Source of the DNA: Penium margaritaceum
Lineage: Eukaryota > Streptophyta > Zygnematophyceae > Desmidiales > Peniaceae
DNA: 21,786 nt
Assembly: GCA_023375785.1 (NCBI GenBank)
Contig: SZWC01000533.1
Location: 192,786-214,571, forward strand
Direction of reading: 5' to 3'
In this document: positions 1 through 9,425 of the stretch, one piece after another
Position numbering within the stretch: the stretch's first letter is position 1
Layout: every line of letters starts with the position of its first letter
Notes under the pieces: model-generated
Databases searched by the model: none
Told to the model about the DNA's origin: nothing
What the model saw: the letters and a program-made list of their open reading frames with translations, nothing else
Position numbers and translations under genes: made by a program

Positions 1-676
1 ACAGAGAAGATATCTACACCAACACACCCAGGGTCTTGCCACCAAGGGCAGAGCTTGTCCTGGTTGGGACACAAGGGTCGTGCCTCCAAGGGCAGAGCTT
101 GTCCTTGGTCCCTGTGTGCTGAGTGTAGACCAAGCCGTTGAAGTTGATGAAGCTGATGGAGCTGATGGAGCTGATGGAACCGGCGTGCGCACCTGGAGAG
201 AGCGTACCAGAGTTGAGCGAAGCGTGCCCTACAACTGGTCAGTGTGGGCCCATAACCCTTTGTCAACCGGCCTGAGGCAAACGGACTAGAAAACAGGGCC
301 GACACAATAGCACCTGCCGTCCGCTCCTAGCATTTCAGCTAGGAGAAGATATCACCCTCAGGATCACGGTCCCACACTGAGCCGTTCCTAGGCAATCACT
401 TGCTAGCAACTGTGTCCACTTAACACTTCGTCACTTTCGCGCGAGGTGCTAGTCAAAGACTAACTCTTGGGGCTTAGACCAACCAGTGTCTTCTTTATAC
501 TGTTCCTTAGTTAGACAACTCTGTGAGGAGCATCTAAGGCCAGATTGTGTAATTAGAATGAGGAATGAGCCTGGTACATATAGTCCTAGGCCTGGCTTCT
601 AAGGTGTGTGGGTAGTGGCACTTTTCGGGTGGTCACTCCACACCATCTCACCAGTCCGCCAATTGGCGCATCTACT
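1..676. other. Non-coding left flank, pre-insertion locus
   Basis: No convincing gene is visible here. It holds a diverged direct repeat (31-64 and 75-109, sharing CCAAGGGCAGAGCTTGTCC), a short run of GCTGATGGA-like 9-mers at about 142-178, and an 8-bp hairpin (324-331 with 338-345, loop of 6). The sequence continues beyond the retrotransposon at 7497, so this is one half of a disrupted locus. It could be remnant LTR-type sequence, but I see no matching ends. Confidence 0.5.
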
Positions 677-681
677 GACCG
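677..681. repeat. Target-site duplication GACCG (left)
   Basis: GACCG lies directly before the TG of the 5' LTR and is repeated exactly at 7492-7496 directly after the CA of the 3' LTR. A 5-bp duplication is typical of LTR retrotransposons. It shows that both ends of the element belong to a single insertion. Confidence 0.95.
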
Positions 682-1595
682 TGTTATGGGAGCCGCCGGT
701 CGAGGCGGTGATTACGTCATCATGCTGAGGTCTGATGCATGCTTTGATGCTCCCATTGTATTCTACGGGAAAAACTGTGCAAAATCGACCCAAGAACCGG
801 GTCATTCGGTGCAGGGACGAGAAAGATACGGCCGTGCAAAGGTGGGAGGCGCACCTCCAGAAAACAGGAGACGTACCGGTTCGACCCCGAGCACGGCGGA
901 GCGACTTTCTCGCCCACTGCAGCCGAAGCGCCCCTGGATGGACGCTTAGCCAATGAGGCAAGGGTCTCTGGGCGCTTCGGGATGGCGGCTGGAGCTGCAT
1001 TCGCAAGCAAGGGCGCTTCGGGCGGCCGTGACCACCGCTGGCGGTGCTGCCAGCGGCCGTCACGCGTGGAGCACTCAAACGGCCATAAGTTAGCCGTTTC
1101 TTCATGGATTGAGGCGTTCTTTTGTGCGTTGAAAAGCTCGTGACGCGTACTACATGATGCATATGTTATTTGCATGATTGCGCCTCGATAGAGGGCTTCG
1201 AGGCGCTGAGTAGCTTTCGGCTAGCTCATAGGGACTGGTACATAAGGAAGCCTAGGGATGTTCTAGGCATGCCAATCTTACCCAGAGACTCTGTACATTG
1301 CATTGTACTTATCTATCAAGTCTAAGGATTCATTCCTTGCCCAACTCTCCTTGTGTTCCAAGTATTGCCTTGCACACGTCCATTCGATCCTACAAGTCTT
1401 CCGCAGCGCACCTTGGTGCAAACGCCGCCGGGAGAGTCGCACGGCGGGAACCTCGGCCACTAGCAGCGGTCTTGCTGCTAGGAGAGGGTCGTGCGACATC
1501 TCAAGGGTTGGCCCACACACCAAGGGGTCGAGGGTGGGAGTTTTATCCCAAGGGCTCGGCGTGTGACCGTCACGCCGGGCGCCCCTCGGTTCACA
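682..1595 (+). repeat. 5' LTR of the chromovirus
   Basis: It begins TGTTATGGGAG and ends GGTTCACA (TG...CA), and matches 6569-7491 almost throughout. The main difference is a small replacement near 961-968, where the 3' copy is 9 bp longer. Near its start lie a GC-rich inverted repeat (CCGCC...GGCGG) and a near-palindromic bZIP/CRE-like site, TTACGTCA at 712-719. That site is a candidate enhancer, by inference only. No clear TATA box is seen; ACATAAG near 1240 is weak. Confidence 0.95.
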
Positions 1596-1597
1596 TT

Positions 1598-1609
1598 TGG
1601 TATCAGAAC
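1598..1609 (+). other. Primer binding site (tRNA-iMet)
   Basis: TGGTATCAGAAC lies two bases after the LTR end. It matches the plant initiator-Met tRNA 3'-end complement (TGGTATCAGAGC) at 11 of 12 positions. This is where minus-strand DNA synthesis would be primed. Confidence 0.88.
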
Positions 1610-1705
1610 GTGTGGACGTTCGCTCGGCTTTGCGCGGACCCAAGGGAGGCAGCAGATCTGCCACAACCGGCGTTTGGCCATAATTTTTTCCTCACAACCG
1701 GAACC

Positions 1706-2680
1706 ATGGCGGCAGCGGCATACGACCAGGCCTACCTCATGGAGGAGATCCGTCGTGCTCTTGACGAGTTGCGTCAAGAGAACCAGCAGCTGCGCGCGGA
1801 GGTTGAGGCGAGGTACGTCGGCAAAGGGAGAAGTGTGTTGGGGGGTGTTGCATTGGCATCCGCACCTGCCTTTCGGCGGCCCAAGCCGAAGGAGCCGGAG
1901 TTCTACACCAGCAAGGGCAATGCGAAGGAGTGGCTCTTCACGGTGAACTCGCACTTCACGGCGTTGGGCGTTCCCGTGGGAGAAGATGCCACGAGGCTGG
2001 AGTATGCTCCTACGCTGCTCCGGGGAATGGCACTGCAGTGGTGGTCGGCATTGTGCCGGCGGAGCGCCGCTGGATTGCCGGACGGGCTGGAGGCCGGTGC
2101 ACGGCTTCAGCCATTGCTGAGTCTACCGCTGGGGCGGGAAGTGCAGCTCGGTGTACGGGCGTTGAAGGAGAAGCCAGAGACGTGGGAGCAGTTCGAGACG
2201 ATGCTCCAGGCGCGTTTCGACCTCCTCAACGGCAGCCGGGTCGCACGTGACAAGATCAAGCACGTCAAGCAAGGCGGATCGGTCCAGGACTACACTACAC
2301 GCTCCATGGCCTTGGCAGCGCAGATTGACGACCTCTCGGACGCGGAGGCGTACGACCGCTACCATGACGGCCTGAAGTCGCACGTCCAACGTGAACTCGC
2401 GGTGCTCGGGTTGCGGACCTTTGCGGAGTTGGTCTCGGCGGCGGAGCGCATCGACGCGGTAAGCTACAATGCGCGCCGGACCAGCTATGCAACACAACCA
2501 CGGGTGGAGCAGCCGGGTCAGGCTGTGCCCATGGAGGTGGACGCAATCCAAGCCGGGCTGCGGGGCGCGGGCGGACAGCTAGGACCGAGAGGCAAGTGCT
2601 GGGCTTGTGGTGAGGAGGGTCATCGCAAGCGGGATTGCCCCAAGCGCAAGGCACAGCAGGGAAACGGGCAGCAGCAGTGA
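1706..2680 (+). CDS. gag: Gag polyprotein (capsid/nucleocapsid)
   Basis: A 324-residue Gag that would form the virus-like particle and package element RNA in the cytoplasm. The ATG at 1706 was chosen because it has a strong context (GAACCATGG) and lies 108 nt after the PBS; the open frame also runs back into the LTR, which I do not take as coding. In order: an N-terminal coiled-coil-like helix (about residues 12-37, with [20 protein letters not shown] heptads); a Ty3-type capsid region (about 80-260, including [12 protein letters not shown] and [15 protein letters not shown]); and a CCHC zinc knuckle (residues 298-311, [14 protein letters not shown]) that should bind RNA. The TGA at 2678-2680 lies inside the frameshift pseudoknot. 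Pol follows in the -1 frame, so Gag is the default product and Gag-Pol the minor one. Confidence 0.9.
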   Translation: MAAAAYDQAYLMEEIRRALDELRQENQQLRAEVEARYVGKGRSVLGGVALASAPAFRRPKPKEPEFYTSKGNAKEWLFTVNSHFTALGVPVGEDATRLEYAPTLLRGMALQWWSALCRRSAAGLPDGLEAGARLQPLLSLPLGREVQLGVRALKEKPETWEQFETMLQARFDLLNGSRVARDKIKHVKQGGSVQDYTTRSMALAAQIDDLSDAEAYDRYHDGLKSHVQRELAVLGLRTFAELVSAAERIDAVSYNARRTSYATQPRVEQPGQAVPMEVDAIQAGLRGAGGQLGPRGKCWACGEEGHRKRDCPKRKAQQGNGQQQ

Positions 2681-2715
2681 GGAGGGGACGACCTACTGCT
2701 GCAAGTCTTTCGTCC
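2659..2715 (+). promoter_or_regulatory. Programmed -1 frameshift signal: slippery site plus H-type pseudoknot
   Basis: GGGAAAC (2659-2665) is read in the gag frame as G GGA AAC, the phase needed for the X XXY YYZ slip. After a 5-nt spacer, GCAGCAGT (2671-2678) pairs perfectly with ACTGCTGC (2695-2702), leaving a 16-nt loop. Loop bases GGACGA (2686-2691) pair perfectly with TCGTCC (2710-2715), forming a second stem. Loops are 7, 3 and 7 nt. The stop codon of gag lies at the end of stem 1. Slipping back one base enters the open pol frame (GGG AAA CGG). The pairing is seen directly; function is inferred from known retroviral and coronaviral signals. Confidence 0.85.
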
Positions 2716-4374
2716 GCAAGGGACAGCACCAGCCCTGAAAGGCTTTTGCCGATTAAGGAGCTGCCTCAAGTGTTGTTGCGGAATGAAGGTGAGACCCGGC
2801 AGTTTCCAGGGATCATCCTGGAGCTGGTTCTTGAGATTCCGGAGGGGAGTTTCAAGGGTCGGAGGAAGCTACGTGGGCTGCTAGACGGCGGCGCGAGCCA
2901 TAGCTTCTTCAAAGAAAGGTTGGCGATGAGGTTGGAGCTCGCACGGCAGCCAGGGACGTCGGCCAAGGCGCGACAGGTGTCCGGAGTGGTGGAGTGCGGC
3001 AGGCCTCTCGTCAAGCACAAAGTCCGTATGGGTGAGTTGGTGTGTGACATGGAGTTCCACACTTGCCCTATGGATGAGTACGACTGTTTGATCGGCCGGG
3101 ATTGGTTGCACACTTGGAATCCGGAGGTGGATTGGAGGTGCAACCGGGTGGTCGTGAAGGCGGGCGGGAAAAATCTCACTTTGCCTTTGTGGCGGGGTGA
3201 GGGGAAGGAGTCGGAAGTGGCGGAAGCGGGGAAGCAGCTGCGCGTCATCAACTTGCAGCAGCTGAAGCGGTGCGAGCGCAAGGGTGGCCAGGTTTACTTG
3301 GCATGGTTGCATCCACAACAAGCAGCAGAGCAGCAGATTGCAGCGGTCGAAGCAGTGGAGGGGCAGCCAGGGGAAGGCGCAGGGGCTCCAGAGTTCCCTC
3401 CTGGTGTTGGGGAGGTGCTCAAGGAGTTCGGGGACGTTTTTCCGGAGGAGTTACCGAAGGGGCTGCCGCCACAACGCGACATTGACCACAAAATTGAGGT
3501 GGTGCCAGGGTCGTCACCAACGGTGCGGTCTTACAACCGTATGAGCGACGCGGAGCTTGCGGAGCTCAAGAAGCAATTGGGGGAGTTGGTGGACCAGGGC
3601 TTCATTCGGCCGTCGGTGTCTCCATACGCGGCACCAGTGCTGTTTGTCAAGAAGAAATCAGGAGAGCTGCGGATGTGCGTGGACTACCGGGCGCTCAACA
3701 ACATCACGGTGAAGAATCGCTACCCGTTGCCACGGGCTGAGGAGTTGTTCGACCAGCTTCGAGGCGCGCGTGTCTTGAGCAAACTGGACCTAAGGTCGGG
3801 GTATCACCAAATCCGCATTGCGGAGGAGGATGTGGAAAAAACCGCGTTTCGGACGCGCTATGGACATTTTGAGTATCTCATGATGCCTTTTGGGCTAACG
3901 AATGCTCCTGCTACGTTCATGGCGTTGATGAACCGGGTGTTCCACCCCTACTTGGACCAGTTTGTGGTCGTATTCCTCGACGACATCCTTGTCTACTCGC
4001 GGACGATGGAGGAGCATCAAGAGCACCTGCGGACGGTGATGGAAGTGCTGAGAAAGGAGCAACTGTTTGCCAAGCTCAGCAAGTGTGAATTCGCCAAGCA
4101 GGAGGTGGAGTTCCTCGGGCACATTGTCAGCGGGAGGGGAATCCGCATGGACCCAAAAAAGGTGGAAGCAGTGAAGGAGTGGCCAGAGCCGGCGTGCGTG
4201 CGTGACATCCAGGTTTTTCTGGGTTTTACGAACTACTACCGGAGGTTTATCCGGGGGCACGCGGCAATGGGAGCACCCTTGACAGACTTGCTCAAGAAGG
4301 GGCGCCAATGGGAGTGGGGTGCAAAGGAGGGGCAAGCCTTCGGTGCAATGAAGGCTGCCATGTGTCAAGCCCCG
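2662..4374 (+). CDS. pol: Pol, first segment: protease and reverse transcriptase
   Basis: The pol frame is entered by the -1 slip at 2659-2665; an ATG at 2635 exists in this frame but is not needed. The aspartic protease core reads [10 protein letters not shown], with the catalytic Asp at 2884-2886; the usual Ser/Thr after the Asp is Gly here. The reverse transcriptase follows: SPYAAP at about 3619, the VDYRALN region near 3679, [10 protein letters not shown] with the first catalytic Asp near 3787, MPFGLTNAP near 3885, and the FLDD catalytic box at 3973-3984. The thumb region reaches AAMCQAP at 4374, where a single N interrupts the frame. The following sequence restarts earlier in reverse transcriptase, so this segment should continue at 4808 rather than 4376. 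The N and duplication look like an assembly join. Confidence 0.9.
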
Positions 4375-4807
4375 NCACCCCTACTTGGACCAGTTTGTGG
4401 TCGTCTTCCTCGACGACATCCTTGTCTACTCGCGGACGATGGAGGAGCATCAAGAGCACCTGCGGACGGTGATGGAAGTGCTGAGAAAGGAGCAACTGTT
4501 TGCCAAGCTCAGCAAGTGTGAATTCGCCAAGCAGGAGGTGGAGTTCCTCGGGCACATTGTCAGCGGGAGGGGAATCCGCATGGACCCAAAAAAGGTGGAA
4601 GCAGTGAAGGAGTGGCCAGAGCTGGCGTGCGTGCGTGACATCCAGGTTTTTCTGGGTTTTACGAACTACTACCGGAGGCTAATCCGGGGACACGCGGCAA
4701 TGGGAGCACCCTTGACAGACTTGCTCAAGAAGGGGCGCCAATGGGAGTGGGGTGCAAAGGAGGGGCAAGCCTTCGGAGCAATGAAGGCTGCCATGTGTCA
4801 AGCCCCG
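3943..4807 (+). repeat. 432-bp tandem duplication of RT joined by one N
   Basis: Bases 3943-4374 are repeated at 4376-4807 with about six substitutions, separated by a single N at 4375. Each copy is exactly 144 codons and carries its own FLDD box (3973-3984 and 4406-4417). The copies would be in frame with each other but for the N, which shifts everything after it. Both copies cover the palm/thumb of reverse transcriptase. An N exactly at the junction suggests two overlapping contigs, or two element copies or alleles, joined end to end rather than merged. Confidence 0.9.
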
Positions 4808-5654
4808 GTGTTGGTGCATCCGGACACGAGCAAGGAGTACGTGTTGGCGACGGACGCAAGCGACTATGCGATCGGCGGGGTGCTGATGCAGGACCAAGGG
4901 AAGGGGTTGCAGCCTATTGCGTACTACTCCAAGAAGCTGAAAGGGGCTGAGCTAAACTACCCGATCCACGAGAAGGAAATGCTTGCGGTGGTCCAGGCGT
5001 TCAAGCAATGGAGGTGCTACCTTGAGGCGCGGCGGTGTGTGGTGCACACGGACCACTACGCGCTCAAGTACCTCAAGTCGCAGCCGAACCTGAGTCGTCG
5101 TCAAGCACGGTGGATGGAGCTACTGGAGGGTGGTTTCGACTACGAGATCCAGTACAAACCAGGGAGGATCAACCCAGCGGACCCGCTTTCGCGTCGCCCG
5201 GACTTGGGCGTGCATGCGATCACGGTGCTGGCGGGATCTCCAATCATCCGCAGCCTGTTTGCACACGGGTATGCGGAGGACGAGGACTTTGCCGGAAGTA
5301 CGGTGAAGGGATGCAAGTGGGACGGCCAGTATTGGCGGCGTGAGAAGGGGAACCAGATTGTGGTGCCGCGGAGTGCGTCTTTGCGACAGGCGTTGCTGGA
5401 GGAGGCGCACGACTCGCACTATAGTGGTCATTTTGGCCACGACAAGACCTTCAAGACGCTTGCGCGCCAATATTGGTGGGCGACGATGGGAGCAGATTGC
5501 AAGGAGTACGTGAGCAGCTGTGACACGTGCCAACGAATCAAGTCGCGGAGGGCACGGGCGCCAGGGGAGCTGCAGCCGCTACCGGTGCCGGAACGTCCGT
5601 GGACGGACATCTCACTTGATTTTGTGGGGGGTCTTCCACGGAATGCAACGGGCA
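4376..5654 (+). CDS. pol: Pol, second segment: duplicated RT end, RNase H, integrase N-terminus
   Basis: The open frame restarts after the N in a different phase. Bases 4376-4807 repeat reverse transcriptase. RNase H follows, with acidic catalytic positions in ATDASDYAIGG (Asp at 4853), HEKEMLAV (Glu at 4976) and VHTDHYALKYL (Asp at 5051), and ends near ADPLSRRPD (about 5180-5206). Integrase begins with an HHCC zinc-binding domain: histidines in EEAHDSHYSGHFGHDKT near 5402-5450, cysteines in CDTCQR at 5519-5530. The first Asp of the DDE core is in ISLDFVGGLP (5618-5620). The frame stops making sense at the second N (5655), just after GGLPRNATG. RNase H removes template RNA during cDNA synthesis; integrase inserts the cDNA into chromatin. 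Confidence 0.88.
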
Positions 5655-5655
5655 N
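5655..5655. other. Single-N join with missing integrase sequence
   Basis: The second catalytic Asp (5680-5682) follows the first (5618-5620) by only about 20 codons, whereas Ty3 integrases usually have about 55-60 between them. The sequence expected after GGLPRNATG, a VVVDRFSK-like strand and the helix up to a LHGVPK-like motif, is absent. The frame changes across the N. About 40 codons (near 120 nt) therefore seem to be missing, most simply because an assembly gap was written as one N. Confidence 0.82.
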
Positions 5656-6615
5656 GGGGTGCCGAAGTGCATGGTCTCGGACCGCGACCCGCGCTTCACC
5701 TCCCGGTTTTGGGAGGAACTCTTCAAGAAGCTGGGCACCCGTGTGGCTCTTTCGTCGGCCTATCATCCCCAAACGGATGGCCAAACTGAGCGAACGAATC
5801 AGACCATGGAGCAGCTGCTGCGGGGGATCTTGGAGCCGGATGGCGAGGGATGGGAATGCAAGCTCCCGGTGGCTGAGTTTGCCTACAACTCAGCAGTGCA
5901 TGCCTCTACGAGGCGGTCTCCCTTTGAGGTAGTGTATGGGGTGCAGCCTGCATGTCCCTCAGACATGGCAACGGGGTCGGACCTACCCGCGGTGCAGCAG
6001 TTTACAAGTGACTTCACAGAGGTGTGGCACGGTGTACGCGAGGCGCTACACAAGGCACAGCAGCAGATGAAGCGGCAAGCGAACAAGCACCGGACAGCCG
6101 AGGAGTTCTCGGTGGGACAACAAGTGCTGCTGAGCTCGCGGAACCTGCAGCTGGCGGGGGTGGGCAACGACAAGCTCAAGCCCCGGTGGGTGGGTCCTTT
6201 TCCGGTCAAGGAGAAGCGGTCCGCGGTGAGCTACGAGTTGGAGCTGCCGGACCACTATGGGATCCATCCCGTGTTCCACGCTTCTCTTCTCAAGGCCTAC
6301 AAGGAGCCGGATGCACAGTTCGCGGCGCGGGGACAGGCCCCTCCTCCACCGGTCTTGGTGGAGGGGGAAGAGGAGTATGTGGTGGAGAAGATTCTCGGGC
6401 ACCGTCGGCGCAGTAACGGGTAGCAGTACCTGGTGCAATGGCTCGGCTACGGGCCTGAGCACAACTGCTGGGTCCCCGAAGCCGATTTCCACAGGGGCGG
6501 TGCTGTCAACACGGTCCTCCGAGCGTACCAGGAGCGCACTGGGACGGTGCGCCCTCGGAGGGGGGTGATGTTATGGGAGCCGCCGGTCGAGGCGGTGATT
6601 ACGTCATCATGTTGA
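5656..6615 (+). CDS. pol: Pol, third segment: integrase catalytic end, GPY/F module, chromodomain (TAG-interrupted)
   Basis: The frame resumes in the integrase core, with Asp in VSDRDPRF (5680-5682) and Glu in TDGQTERTNQ (5788-5790), spaced 35 residues apart as in D,D35E integrases. SPFEVVYG and a GPY/F module (WVGPFPV near 6185-6205, HPVFHASLLKAY after it) follow. A chromodomain starts at EEYVVEKIL (about 6370) and continues as QYLVQWLGYGPEHNCWVPE (6424 onward). TAG at 6421-6423 lies in the loop between its first two strands; the same frame then stays open to TGA at 6613-6615, 47 nt into the 3' LTR. The aromatic positions expected to hold methyl-lysine (Tyr in EYV, two Trp) are kept. Such chromodomains steer integration toward marked chromatin. 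Whether the TAG is decay or leaky cannot be told from this copy. Confidence 0.87.
6557..6568 (+). other. Polypurine tract
   Basis: GGAGGGGGGTGA sits immediately before the TGTTATG start of the 3' LTR, the expected place for the plus-strand primer of reverse transcription. It lies inside the open pol frame. Confidence 0.85.
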
Positions 6616-7491
6616 GGTCAGATGCATGCTTTGATGCTCCCATTGTATTCTACGGGAAAAACCGTGCGAAATCGACCCAAGAACCGGGTCATTCGGTGCA
6701 GGGACGAGAAAGATACGGCCGTGCAAAGGTGGGAGGCGCACCTCCAGAAAACAGGAGACGTACCGGTTCGACCCCGAGCACGGCGGAGCGACTTTCTCGG
6801 CCACTGCAGCCGAAGCGCCCCTGGATGGACGCTTAGCCAATGAGGCAAGGTTCATTGGGGTCCATGGGCGCTTCGGGATGGCGGCTGGAGCTGCATTCGC
6901 AAGCAAGGGCGCTTCGGGCGGCCGTGACCACCGCTGGCGGTGCTGCCAGCGGCCGTCACGCGTGGAGCACTCAAACGGCCATAACTTAGCCGTTTCTTCA
7001 CGGATTGAGGCGTTCTTTGGTGCGTTGGAAAGCTCGTGACGCATAGTACATGATGCATGTGTTATTTGCATGATTGCGCCTCGATAGAGGGCTTCGAGGC
7101 GCTGAGTAGCTTTCGGCTAGCGCATAGGGACTGGTACATAAGGAAGCCTAGGGGTGTTCTAGGCATGCCAATCTTACCCAGAGACTCTATACATTGCATT
7201 GTACTGATCTATCAAGTCTAAGGATTCATTCCTTGCCCAACTCTCCTTGTGTTCCAAGTATTGTCTTGCACACGTCCATTCGATCCTACAAGTCTCCCGC
7301 AGCGCACCTTGGTGCAAACGCCGCCGAGAGAGCCGCACGGCGGGAACCTCAGCCACTCGCAGCGGTCTTGCTGCTAGGAGAGGGTCGTGCGACATCTCAA
7401 GGGTTGGCCCACACACCAAGGGGTCGAGGGTGGGAGTTTTATCCCAAGGGCTCGGCGTGTGACCGTCACGCCGGGTGCCCCTCGGTTCACA
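6569..7491 (+). repeat. 3' LTR of the chromovirus
   Basis: The partner of 682-1595, starting TGTTATGGGAG and ending GGTTCACA, followed directly by the GACCG duplication. By eye it differs from the 5' LTR at about 24 positions, and is 9 bp longer at the small replaced stretch near 6850-6867. The first 47 bases carry the end of the pol reading frame. Confidence 0.95.
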
Positions 7492-7496
7492 GACCG
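7492..7496. repeat. Target-site duplication GACCG (right)
   Basis: An exact copy of 677-681. With the element removed, the site reads as two diverged copies of a ~23-bp direct repeat (CCGCCAATTGGCGCA and CCGCCAAGTGGCGCA), so the insertion fell at the junction of a small tandem duplication. Confidence 0.93.
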
Positions 7497-7765
7497 CCAA
7501 GTGGCGCACTCTCCTCATGCATGGAGAAATGTCTGAGAAACTTCCCCTCTGCTAGAAAGGTCAAAAACCTTCTACGCACATCAAGACTCGATCGCAGGAC
7601 CTGTTGTTCCTAAGTCCAACATGCTATCCGTTGTGCTACACTCCTGGTGTCTCGCTTGGACTTGCACCACGAACAAGGTTTGGGGGACTTACTCCAAGGG
7701 AGTAGTGCATGCCCAACCTGTCCGTCAAGCCATAGCAGTGGCCATGGGGCATAGAAGAACAACAG
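7497..7765. other. Non-coding right half of the interrupted locus
   Basis: This 269-bp stretch lies between the chromovirus and the minisatellite. Frames are short and I recognise no protein. It continues the sequence that ends at 676. Confidence 0.4.
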
Positions 7766-9425
7766 TCCTGGGCTTGCTCCAGTTGTCTTGGCTTTGCTCC
7801 AGCTGCCTTGCTCTTGTTCCAGTTATCTAAGCCTTGCTCCAGTTGTCTTGGGCTTTCTCCAGTTATCTAAAGCTTGTTCCAGTTGTCTTGGTTGTTCCAG
7901 TTGTCTTGGCCTTGCTCCAGCTGTCTTGGTCTTGCTCCAGTTGTCTTGGCCTTGCTCCAGTCTCTTGGGCTTGCTCCAATTGTCTTGGCCTTGCTCCTGT
8001 TGTCGTGGGTTGCTCAAGTTGTCTTGGCCTTGCTCCAGTTGTCTTGGGCTTGCTCCAGTTTTCTTGGGCTTGCTCCAGTCATCTTGGCCTTGCTCCAGTT
8101 GTCCTGGGCTTGTTCCAGTTGTCTTGGGCTTGCTCCAGTTGTCTAGGGCTTGCTTGAGTTGTCTTTTCCTTGCTCCAGTTTTCTTGGCCTTGCTCCAGTT
8201 GTCTTGGGCTTGCTCCAGTTGTCCTTGGCTTGCTCCTGTTGTCTTGGGCTTGCTCCAGTTGTCTTGGGCTTGCTCCAGTTGTCTTGGCCTCGCTCCAGTT
8301 GTCTTGGGCTTGCTCCAGTTGTCCTGGCCTTGCTCCAGTTGTCTTGGCCTTGCTCCGGTTGTCTTGGCCTTGCTCCAGTTGTCTTTGCCTTGCTCCAGTT
8401 GTCTTGGGCTTGCTCCAGTTATCTTGGCCTTGCTCCAGTTTTCTTGGCATTGCTCCAGTTGTTGCAGGCTTGCTCCAGTTGTCTTGGGCTGGCTCCAGTT
8501 GTCTTCGCCTTGCTCTAGTTGTCTTGGCATTGCTCCTGTTGTCTTGGCCTTCCTCCAGTTGTCTTGGCCTTGCTCTAGTTATCTTGGACTTGCTCCAGTT
8601 GTCTTGGACTTGCTCAAGTTTTCTTGGGCCTGCTCCACTTGTCTTGGGCTTGCTCCAGTTTTCTTGGCCTTGCTCCAGTTTTCCTGGGCTTGCTCCAGTT
8701 GTCTTGGCCTTGCTCCAGTTGCCTTGGTCTTGCTCGGGTTGTCTTGGCCTTGCTCCAGTTGTCTAGGGCTTGCTCCAGTTTTCTAAAGCTTGCTCCAGTT
8801 AACTAAGGCTTGCTCCACTTGTCTTGGGCTTGCTCCAGTTGTCTTGGGCTTTCTCCACTTGTCTTGGGCTTGCTCCAGTTCTCTTGGGCTTGCTCCGGTT
8901 CTCTTGGGCTTGCTCCAGATGTCTTGGCCTTGCTCCAGTTGTCTTGGGCTTGCTCCATTTGTCTTGGCCTTGATCCACTTGCCTTGGGCTTGCTCCAGGT
9001 GTCTTGGCATTCCTCTAGTTGTCTTGGCCTTGCTCCGGTTGTCTTGCCCTTGCTCCAGTTGTCTTGTGCTTGCTCCAGTTGTCTTGGGTTTTTTCCGGTT
9101 GTCTTGGGCTTGCTCCCATTGTCTTGGCCTTGCTCCAGTTGTATTGGGCTTGCTCCAGTTGTCTTGGCCTTGCTCCAATTGTCTTGAGCTTGCTCCAGTT
9201 ATCTTGGGGTTGCTCCAGTTGTCTTAGGCTTGCTCCAGTTGTCTTGGGATTGCTCCACTTGTCTTGGGCTTGCTCCAGTTTTCTTGGCCTTGCTCCAGTT
9301 GTCCTGGGCTTGCTCCAGTTGTCTTGGCCTTGCTTCAGTTGCCTTGGTCTTGGTCCAGTTGTCTTGGCCTTGATCCAGTTGTCTTGGGCTTGCTCCAGTT
9401 GTCTAGAGCTTGCTCCAGTTGTCTT
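7766..9425. repeat. 20-bp minisatellite, block A (about 83 units)
   Basis: The unit is close to TTGCTCCAGTTGTCTTGGGC, with a frequent GGCC/GGGC alternation near its end and scattered point changes. The first few units (7766-7900) are the most irregular. The unit is 20 nt and rarely creates a stop, so long frames stay open on both strands: hydrophobic LGLAPVVLGLLQLSW-like on plus, QLEQGQDNWSKPKTTGAR-like on minus. I read these as by-products of the repeat, not as genes. The block ends exactly at the LTR element beginning at 9426 and resumes at 13186. Confidence 0.95.
9421..9425. repeat. Target-site duplication GTCTT (left, minus-strand element)
   Basis: GTCTT, the last five bases of the array before the LTR element, is repeated exactly at 13186-13190 after it. 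The repeat unit itself supplies this sequence (CAGTTGTCTT), so the duplication interrupts a unit. Confidence 0.92.

Larger units (their letters stand above)
682..7491 (+). mobile_element. Complete Ty3/gypsy chromovirus
   Basis: A full-length LTR retrotransposon on the plus strand. In order: 5' LTR, initiator-Met PBS, gag, a -1 frameshift signal, pol (protease, reverse transcriptase, RNase H, integrase, chromodomain), polypurine tract and 3' LTR, flanked by GACCG duplications. Integrase after reverse transcriptase and a C-terminal chromodomain place it in the chromovirus branch of Ty3/gypsy (Metaviridae). By eye the LTRs differ at about 24 sites plus one length change of net 9 bp, so the insertion is moderately young. 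The copy as assembled is not coding-competent: two N joins (4375, 5655) and a TAG (6421-6423) interrupt pol. At least the N-related breaks are probably assembly faults. The true length is therefore uncertain by several hundred bp. Confidence 0.95.

Noticed and set aside
682..1595. Several 60-190 codon frames on both strands within the LTRs (for example 599-1162 minus)
   Set aside because: They recur only because the LTR is duplicated, show no domain, and lie across promoter-type LTR sequence.
1298..1705. Upstream extension of gag into the 5' LTR (a 460-codon frame)
   Set aside because: It would start inside the LTR and run across the PBS. The ATG at 1706 has a strong context, follows the PBS leader and gives a normal Gag N-terminus.
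7788..8786. 332-codon hydrophobic plus-strand frame, and a 235-codon minus-strand frame (7823-8530), as genes
   Set aside because: They are translations of a 20-bp minisatellite that is open in several frames on both strands. There is no non-repeat domain and no start context, and the repeat continues beyond them.
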